NCBI GenBank assembly: GCA_019279435.1
Contig: JAAALK010000079.1
Span: 109,242,664-109,306,663 of the forward strand
DNA length: 64,000 nt
DNA from: Zizania palustris
Lineage: Eukaryota > Streptophyta > Magnoliopsida > Poales > Poaceae
Reading direction: 5' to 3'
Below the pieces are notes generated by a model. It was not told the DNA's origin. It was given only the letters and a program-made list of their open reading frames with translations, and ran no database searches. Below are positions 56,701-64,000 of this stretch, in pieces; position 1 is the first letter of the stretch; each line of letters begins with the position of its first letter. The position numbers and the translations under genes were made by a program.

Positions 56701-56988
56701 GTTTCCACTTTGCGGGATTTCGGGTTAGATTATAAGAGTGTTCCACTTTTCTGTGATAACACTAGTGCTATTTGTATTGCAAACAACCCGGTTCAGCACT
56801 CCAGAACCAAACACATTGATGTGCGTTATCATTTTCTCAGAGATCATAATGAGAAGGGTGATATTGAACTTCAATATGTTGATACCCAACACCAGCTAGC
56901 CGATATTTTCACAAAACCCCTCGATGCTTCTCGTTTTGCCTACTTGCGTGGAGAACTTGGTGTTTGTCACCCTTACGACATTTTGTGA
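53752..56988 (+). pseudogene. Element E pol: protease, integrase, reverse transcriptase, RNase H, in-frame stops
   Basis: Continues gag's frame without a shift. Protease [18 protein letters not shown] at about 53852. Integrase zinc region WHRRLGHMSFELL...CAPCRHGK; core D in MDTVGPSRV, D in IRSDNGTEF, E in GVVERKNRSLVEMA (about 54730). Reverse transcriptase [34 protein letters not shown] and IYVDGIIFGG at about 56030, where the catalytic YVDD is YVDG (second Asp lost; F keeps YVDD). RNase H CDNTSAICIANN and TKHIDVRYHFLRD, ending LADIFTKPLDASRF. Stops at 53818, 55150, 55432, 55531, 55909, 56431 and 56623. Confidence 0.92.
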
Positions 56989-58117
56989 GGGGAGAAGAAT
57001 TTGATTGTTGTGCATATGCTCATTGTGTGTGAAATTGCATTTACCTCTTTTGCACTTATATGCCTGATTTTAATTCATGAAATCATGTCAGCTCAGCTCT
57101 ATTTAATATGTCTGAAACAGTATGTGCATGATTCTTCTTTTCAAAATCAAATCATGCTCACTGCTTAGTCTTGAATCTAGCACGTTTAGGCAGGATTGCT
57201 TTAGCTATCTTTTATCTGCTTGATAGCAAGACTCCTTTTCTCAGGATGTTAAACATTGCAAGTTGAAAAATTTTTCTACTTACTCATGGATATTCATCAA
57301 ATGCTAAACAAATTGTTCACCTAATTCAAATCCAAAACTCCATGATTTGCCTGCTACAAGTGAAAAGATCTAGGTGGGTTTGTTTGTCGCACTACTCTAT
57401 TCTAGACTACTTACCATTGCACATTGGTCTGAACTGGGATAGTGTAGTGTATGCCAAAATCACTGCCTTAAGCTTCTGATGGCTTTCATGCCTAGGCTTG
57501 GCCTGATTGGAAAGTATAAGGTGGACAAACAAATAACCCCTGGCATTATGAAAAAAACAACAAAATTCATTGATCATCAAGTTTTCTTTCAATGCTCCAT
57601 TTGAACTAGACTTGTTTGTCTAGAGTAGAAATTGACTAGCGTTGCGCAGTCCATGCTTTTACTTGTCTAGTTACCTTGATTGAGCGGTGATGCTTTTATT
57701 TCAAAATGATAAAATCACATGCTGTCATCATGTTTTTAGAGAATGTTAAATTGAGCTGAGCACATGATAATTGGTATTAATATTGGCATATTTTTGCTTT
57801 ATATGTCTTTGCAATTCTTCCCAATTCGAAGCTTTGCATCTTTTAAAATTGCTCCTTGATGCTTGCATTGCCAAAGGGGAAGAAATTGTTGAGTTCTCTG
57901 CAGCAAAGGGGGAAAATTAACTCAGGGGGAGTTTTTATCTTGCAAAGGGAAGTTTTCCCGAAGGGGCTTTTACTCTTTTGGAAAAGGGGAGGAAAATTCT
58001 TTTGTCAAGTGACATGATTTGGCTCGGTTCTGAGTTTTATGGTCACTTGTGTGCTGAAATTTTTCAAATTTTCTTGAACTTGAATTTAATTGTCAATGCA
58101 CTCATCAAGGGGAAGAT
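56989..58117 (+). other. Element E 3' spacer with multiple polypurine tracts
   Basis: No env-like frame. Purine tracts occur at 57873-57880, 57905-57912, 57923-57930, 57943-57950, 57982-57990 and finally 58107-58117 next to the LTR. The last is the likely primer for plus-strand synthesis; the series is the Sirevirus signature. Part of this spacer is where E's sister F was hit by E's insertion. Confidence 0.78.
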
Positions 58118-60256
58118 TGAGAAACCAAGGGTTGGTTTCGGAGTCTGTGATGAGTGATTGACAGATTTTACCCTCTGATTCGAAGGGGTCCCTCCGAAGG
58201 GGTTCAGAGTTGTTTCACCGAAGGGTTCGGTGGGCTCTGGCTGCTGCAGATGTTGCAGTGGAGTGTGCCTGTCGGAGGGGTCCGACAGTACACAATGACT
58301 TGGCTGTACCGAAGGGTTCGGTATTTTGGGCGGTACACCGGAGTGTGTATCGGAGGTTGCTTACTCGGAGAGGTCTCCGGGGTAATGGATACACTTGTCT
58401 GTTTGTCTGTGGTGCGCAGGGGACTTCGGAGGTGACGGACGGTTCGTAGCAAGTGAACCTGGGTCAAGCTGGAGGCTTGATGCCAGGGGAGCAGGGAGCT
58501 CCGTCATGAAGGCTGCGAAGGGGTCGAGGTTGGACCACGGGTCGAGGTCCGCCAGGAGAAGGCAGTAAGTGCGGAGTGTGACTCCAGGTGAAGGTACTCC
58601 GAGAAGAAGTCCTCGGAGGCGAGGCAGTTCGAAGGGTACTCCGAATGGAGTGACTTCGGAGTATGGTGGATCAAGTCCTCAACAGAGGCAAGTTGTTCGA
58701 AGTGTGCTCCGGAGGGAGACACTCGAAGGTATACCCGACGAAGGTCTCAGAAGTCGAGGTGCATCGAAGGCATGGTCCGAGTGAGGATCGTCGAGGAGTG
58801 TGCTCGGGGAGAGACACTACGACGAAGTGCTCATGGAATGCTTCATGCGGAGGCCTTGGACGAAGGAGAGACTTCGAAGGGTGGTACTCCGAAGGTGGGG
58901 CTTCGGAGTGAAGAAGGCTTCGGAGCGAGGCTAGCTCCGGAGTGAGGTTGACATGAGGTACTTCGCCCGTGCATGGCTTCGGTACACAGACTGACGGAGT
59001 TCGAGCTGGGAGAAGCTGCGAAGCCGTGGTGGTCCACTCCGAAGGTGTTGGTGTGAAGGCCCAAGGGCTTTGACGGCTTCGGCTCAAAACCGTCACTGTA
59101 TCGAAGGCTGACTTCGGTGAAGCGAAGGCCGTCAGGCTCAAGGCTTCTCACCGAAGCTACCGCACCCCTCTCGTGCGAAGGGGGGCTTCAGAAGGGTCCA
59201 GAACTGCAAAGGCTAACAACGTCTGCTCTGCAAAAGCTGGTGTTGTCCCCTCTGCAAAGTTGACAAAAGAAGCCTCCAAATAAAGTAGACTACCAGTTGT
59301 ACCCCCCTGTTCTGATGAGACAAAAACAGTGTAAACCCTTGGGGTAAAGTAGTCTATTCACAGGGCTGAATAGTGCCTATAAATAGTGGAGGCTGGCTAG
59401 GTCACATCAACACTTTGAGCATTCATTGTAGAACTCCTGTGCTAGCCACCACACTCTCTGTATTCATCCTGTGAGTTCATTTTGTGTTCCCTGTTCAAGC
59501 ATTGAAGCTTTGACTCTGTGTTCATTTACTGCTTGAGCTTGTATGCATACTTCTCTGCATGCTTCGGTTTCTCTGTACTCCATTTTCTTGTGAGCTTTTA
59601 TGGATAGGTGTGTGAGAAGCATGTTCGAGTGAAGTGTGTTCGAGCAAAGTGTGTGTTTCAGTGTTTGTTCGCTCTGTGTAAGCTGGAGGCTAGACCTCTC
59701 TGAGTACTAGCGAAGCACTGTTTGACTTAGATCAAAGCCCGTTTTTCTTTCCTTGTCGAAGTCCTCAGCGAAGTCTGTTTAGTGTGCATTTAGACCTTCG
59801 AAGTACGAAGCCCAGCACCAGTTGATGTCGTTGAGTATTTGGTAGAAGCCCGCAGGGGAAAGTCTTCTCTTGCGAAGGGTGAAGTGCGAAGCTTGCTCAG
59901 AGCACCCAGTGTGTGGAGCCTGCACTAACTTAGCAAAGCTGATCGAAGTCCTCAGGGAGAAGTCCGCTCTTGCATGTGCGAAGCCTGCACGAAGGCGCCC
60001 TGTGTGCGAAGGCTGCGCTGACTTAGCAGAAGCTGAATTTTTGGGTTTGTGGGTGGAGCGAAGTCTTCTTGGCTTCGAACTTTTACTCCTTGCGAAGCCT
60101 GTATTCGAAGCTGTGAAATACCTCTGAACCAGAACTTCGAAAGGTGTGTTCGAAGCCTGTTCCGCAGAAGACAGAAATAAAACAGAAGGCTATTTTTAGT
60201 CTGAAATTTTAAAAGCTCCCATTCACCCCCCTCTGGTCGCCGTTTCCGATCCAACA
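58118..60256 (+). repeat. 3' LTR of element E (2,139 bp)
   Basis: TGAGAAACC...GATCCAACA. It has three 17-bp minisatellite units (58899-58949) against five in the 5' LTR, and only one 15-bp TGCATGTGCGAAGCC unit against three, which accounts for most of the length difference. Confidence 0.92.
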
Positions 60257-60261
60257 ACTCA

Positions 60262-61263
60262 GAAACGAGCCAAATCATGTCACTTGACAAAAGAATTTTC
60301 CCCCGCTTTCCAAAAGAGTAAAAGCCCCTTCAGCAAATATTCCCTTTGCAACAGAGAACATAAAAATTTCTCCCCCTTTGGCAATGCAAGCATCAAGGAG
60401 CATGTAAAAGATGCATAGCTTCGAATTGGGCAGAATTGCAAAGACATATAAAGCAAAAATATGCCAACATTAATACCAATTATCATGTGCTCAGCTCAGT
60501 TTAACATTCTCTAAAAACATGATGACAGCATGTGATTTTATCATTTTGAAATAAAAGCATCACCACTCAATCAAGGTAACTAGACAAGTAAAAACAGGGA
60601 CTGCGCAAAGCTAGTCAATTTCTACTCTAGGCAGACAAGTCCAGTTCAAGTGGAGCATTGAAAGCAAACTTGATGATCAATTAATTTGTTGTTCTTTTCA
60701 TAATGCCAGGGGGTTATTTGTTTGTCTACCTTATACTTTTCAATCAAGCCAACCCTAGGCATGAAAGCCATTAGAAGCTTAAGGCGGTGATTTTGGCATA
60801 CACTACACTATCCCAGTTCAGACCAATGTGCAATGGTAAGCAGTCTAGAATAGAGTAGTGCGACAAACAAACCCACCTGAATCTTTTTGCTTTGAGCATG
60901 CAAATCATGGATTTTTGGAATTTTAATTAAGTGAACAAATTGTTTAGCACTTGATGAATATCCATGAGTATGTAGAACAATTTTTCAAGTTGCAATTTAT
61001 AGCATCTAGAGAAAAGGAGTCTTGCTATCAAGCAGATAAAAGATAGCTAAAGCAGTCCTGCCTAAAAATGCTAGTTTCAAGACTAAGCAGTGAGCATGAT
61101 TTGATTTTGGAAAGAAGAATCATGCACATAATGTTCCAGACATATTAAATAGAGCTGAGTTGACATGACTTCATGAATTAAAATCAGGCATATAAGTGCA
61201 AAAGATGTAAATGCAATTTCACACATAATAAGCATATGCAAGTCAATCAAAAACTTCTCCCCC
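60262..61263 (-). other. Element F 3' spacer (resumes after E)
   Basis: Matches the reverse complement of E's 56989-58030. Purine tracts read on the minus strand lie at about 60296-60305 and 60370-60380. No coding frame. Confidence 0.75.
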
Positions 61264-64000
61264 TCACAAAATGCCGTAAGGGTGACAAACACCAAGTTCT
61301 CCACGCAAGTAGGCAAAACGAGAAGCATCGAGGGGTTTTGTGAAAATATTGGCTAGCTGGTGTTGGGTATCAACATATTGAAGTTCAATATCACCCTTCT
61401 CATTATGATCTCTCAGAAAATGATATCGCACATCAATGTGTTTGGTTCTGAAGTGCTGAACCGGGTTGTTTGCAATAAAAATAGCACTAGTGTTATCACA
61501 GAAAAGTGGAACACTCTTATAATCTAACCCGGAATCCTGCAAAGTGGAAACTATCCACAAAATTTGAGAGCAACAGCTAGCTGCAGCAACATATTTGGCC
61601 TCAGCCGTCGATTGTGCAACACTAGACTGTTTGCAGGAAGACCAGCAAACCAGTGATGTACCAGAAAATGACAAGTACCAGAGGTACTCTTCCTATCAAT
61701 CCTACACCCAGCAAAATCCGCATCGGAATAACCTCGAAGACACAAAGAGGAAGACGCCGAATACCAAATGACGAATTCTAAGGTATGTTTGAGATACCTG
61801 AGAATGTGCTTTACCACTTGGCGGTGCGAAGCTCGTGGTGAAGCCTAAAAATGAGCGCACAGACACACTGCGAAGTGTATGTCCGGCCTCGTAGCAGTCA
61901 AGTAGAGGAGAGAGCCGATCATGCTTCGGAACTCCTTCTGATCTACGGCTTCTCCATCTTCGTCAGGATCCAATGCTACAGATGTATCCATTGGAGTTGC
62001 GAGTGGCTTCGCATCAGCCATGTCGAACTTCTTGAGCAGGTCCTTATTGTACTTCGTCTGGTGGACGAATGTACCTTGTTTGCTTTGCTTGATTTGCAAA
62101 CCAAGGAAAAATGTGAGTTCGCCCATCATGGATATCTCGAACTCCCTGCTCATGGCATCTGCAAACTCGGCAACCAAAGCATGAGAAGAGCCCCCAAAGA
62201 TGATATCATCCACATAAATCTGAACTAGGAGGAAATCTTTGCCATGCTTGAGAGTGAACAGGGTTTTATCAACATATCCCATCAAATACCCCCGCTCAAG
62301 CAGAAATGACTTAAGTATTTCATACCATGCCCGAGGGGCCTGCTTGAGTCCATAAAGAGCCTTATGAAGTTTAAGGACTTTATGTTGGTATTTGTGGTTT
62401 TCAAAACCAGGGGGTTGTTTTACATAAACATCTTCGCCTATAAAACCATTAAGAAAAGCACTTTTGACATCCATTTGATAGAGTTTGAATCCCCGGGATG
62501 TTGCAAAGGCAAGCAAAATCCTAATGGCCTCAAGACGAGCAACAGGTGCAAAAGTTTCAGTAAAATCAATCCCTTCTAATTGAGAATAACCCTGAGCTAC
62601 AAGTCTAGCCTTGTTTCTAACTATAGTCCCATCCTCCCCTTGTTTGTTTTTGAAAATCCATTTTGTTCCAATGAAATGAACATTTGATGGAGGATCAACC
62701 AAAGTCCAGACTTGATTTCTCTCAAAATTTTCAAGTTCTTCATGCATGGCATTGATCCAACTAGAATCAGAAAGTGCATGACTAACATCTAAGGGCTCGA
62801 AAGAAGCAACAAAAGCGGAATCAATGAAATGAGCATGAGAACGTGTTACCCTTTGATCAAGCTCACCAATGATCTGCTCGGGAGGATGCATCCTTTGAAC
62901 ATGGTGTGGAGCCTCGCGGCGGGATGCAGTCTCCCCCTCAACTTGTGCGTTGGAGTGGTCCAAGATGACCGATGTCGAGGTAGTTGCTTCGGGACCTTGT
63001 GCCGAAGTCGTCAAAGCGGGGTTGGCTTCGGGGGTTGATGTCGAGGGTAGTAGGGGTTCATCCTCGAAATCTCCGGGATCTTCTTCTTTGAAGATAGTCT
63101 GTTCCATATCGTGTTCATTTGCCTGTTCAAGAGCAGAACTAACAGAGGGGGTTGATTCATCAAAAGTCACATCACATGACTCAATGACTATTAGTCTCCA
63201 AATTATAAACACGATAAGAATGACCATGTGTAGTGTAACCCAAAAAGATCCCGTCAGAAGAACGCGACTCAAATTTATCCAAATTACCATGTTTTAGGAT
63301 AAAGCAATGATAGCCAAAAACTCGAAGATGAGTAACCATGGGCTGTCTCCCAAAACGTAGCTCATAAGATGTCAAATTCAAAATTGAGCACAAGAAGATT
63401 CGGTTTGAGATGTAACATGCAGTGTTCATGGCCTCAGCCTAGAATTTTCTAGGAGTCCTATGCTCATCAAGCATCGTCCTAGCCATCTCAACCAAAGTGC
63501 GGTTCTTTCTCTCAAGAACACCGTTCTGTTGAGGAACCCGCGGAGCAGAGAATTGATGTTCTATGCCATGCTCCATGCAAAAGTCAACAAAAAGACTGTT
63601 CATGAACTCAGTGCCATTATCACTTCGAATGAATTTCAATGCACCAGGGAGTTCAGTGAAAAGTCCCAAAGCCAAGCTCCGAAAGTGTGAAAACACTTCA
63701 TCCTTGCTGGCAAGAAAGAAGACCCAAGAGTAGCGAAAGAAATCGTTGACAATGACTAGCACATACCACTTGCCGCCTAAAGAACTAACCCGAGAAGGAC
63801 CTACAGTGTCCATGTGGAGAAGTTCTCCGGTTTGCTCAGTCATCACCGTGGTGACTGGCGAGTGCGAAGCGACAATCATTTTTCCATGTCGACAAGGAGC
63901 TCAAACTAAATTCTTCTCAAACTTGAGCTTGGGCAATCCTCGGATCAGTCCTAGGGCACTCAGGCGAGCGAGCAACTCAAAGATCATATGCCCTAGTCTC
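61264..64000 (-). pseudogene. Element F pol, C-terminal two thirds (integrase, reverse transcriptase, RNase H), cut by window edge
   Basis: Minus-strand pieces: integrase 63879-63439 ([50 protein letters not shown]); integrase end 63429-63181; reverse transcriptase 63290-61845 (481 codons) with [25 protein letters not shown] and an intact [10 protein letters not shown] at about 62210; RNase H 61817-61264, ending LANIFTKPLDASRF. A TAG near 63437 falls at the Trp of [12 protein letters not shown]. Two frame changes (about 63200-63290 and 61675) and a stop near 61843 break it. A stop near 63898 replaces Cys in the CAPCRHGK zinc region. Gag and the 5' LTR lie outside. Confidence 0.9.

Larger units (their letters stand above)
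49109..60256 (+). mobile_element. Element E: full-length Sirevirus-like Copia retrotransposon
   Basis: 11,148 bp from TGAGAAACC to CCAACA with perfect ACTCA duplications (49104-49108 and 60257-60261). LTRs 2,185 and 2,139 bp; primer site; one gag-pol frame; several purine tracts. In the first 170 bp the two LTRs differ by about eight substitutions, all transitions. It sits inside element F, a member of the same family in opposite orientation. Twelve in-frame stops make it defective, but the frame has no frameshift. Confidence 0.93.
46780..64000 (-). mobile_element. Element F: Sirevirus-like Copia, minus strand, interrupted by element E and cut by window end
   Basis: 3' LTR at 46780-49020, a short 3' internal piece (49021-49108), then element E, then F's interior resumes at 60262 with spacer, RNase H, reverse transcriptase and integrase to the right edge. 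The spacer is continuous across E: both halves align with E's own spacer around 58020-58110. The left target flank is CCCTT (46775-46779); the right end of F is off-window. Confidence 0.88.

Noticed and set aside
56989..58117. An env-like ORF downstream of pol in element E, as in some Sireviruses
   Set aside because: No open frame of useful length or transmembrane/coiled-coil pattern is present; the region is spacer plus purine tracts.

Overview
This window is a repeat-dense stretch of a flowering-plant nuclear genome, most likely a grass (Poaceae). The evidence is the retrotransposon lineages present (Sirevirus-like Copia with [10 protein letters not shown] proteases; Ty3/Gypsy elements with grass-type gag proteins), a CACTA transposon with TTCCGTCGGCC subterminal repeats, and one intron-rich nuclear gene for a plastid protein. 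I see no rRNA, tRNA, CRISPR array or prokaryotic feature. Element letters below are my own labels.

Layout: 1-7548 element A, Copia/Sirevirus-like, minus strand, 3' LTR just off the left edge. 7549-9472 element B, the 3' end of a Gypsy element with its LTR. 9473-11590 and 17398-19156 element H, an old Gypsy gag-pol split by element K. 11591-17397 element K, a gag-only Gypsy with both LTRs and a perfect GAGTG target-site duplication. 19157-22286 element I, a pol-less minus-strand Gypsy with both LTRs. 22287-23554 element J, a Gypsy 3' end plus LTR. 24780-28841 the only convincing cellular gene, a nine-exon FKBP-type prolyl isomerase predicted for the thylakoid lumen, with a 1.7-kb retrotransposon (M) in intron 3. 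30955-33689 element L, a decayed minus-strand Gypsy gag plus LTR of J's family. 34071-35658 a small CACTA element. 36270-36450 a 42-bp minisatellite.

From 37.6 kb to the right edge is one nest. G is a Gypsy-like element with an antisense extra ORF. Inserted into it are D (a related gag-pol-less element, TSD ATAGC) and F (Sirevirus-like Copia, minus strand, running off the right edge). D carries a solo Copia LTR (S, TSD CCTTC) inside its own 5' LTR. F carries E, a full-length 11.1-kb copy of its own family in opposite orientation (TSD ACTCA).

No metabolic pathway is encoded. The non-autonomous elements (K, I, D, M) lack pol and, if ever mobile, relied on enzymes supplied in trans. Points most worth a second look: short CpG-rich inverted-repeat words, above all GAAGC...GCTTC, that recur in LTRs and leaders of both Copia and Gypsy elements; a hairpin array in D's leader; a spliced-looking antisense gene shared by D and G; E's 1,876-codon frame with twelve stops and no frameshift; and a 17-bp LTR minisatellite that differs in copy number among four sister LTRs.
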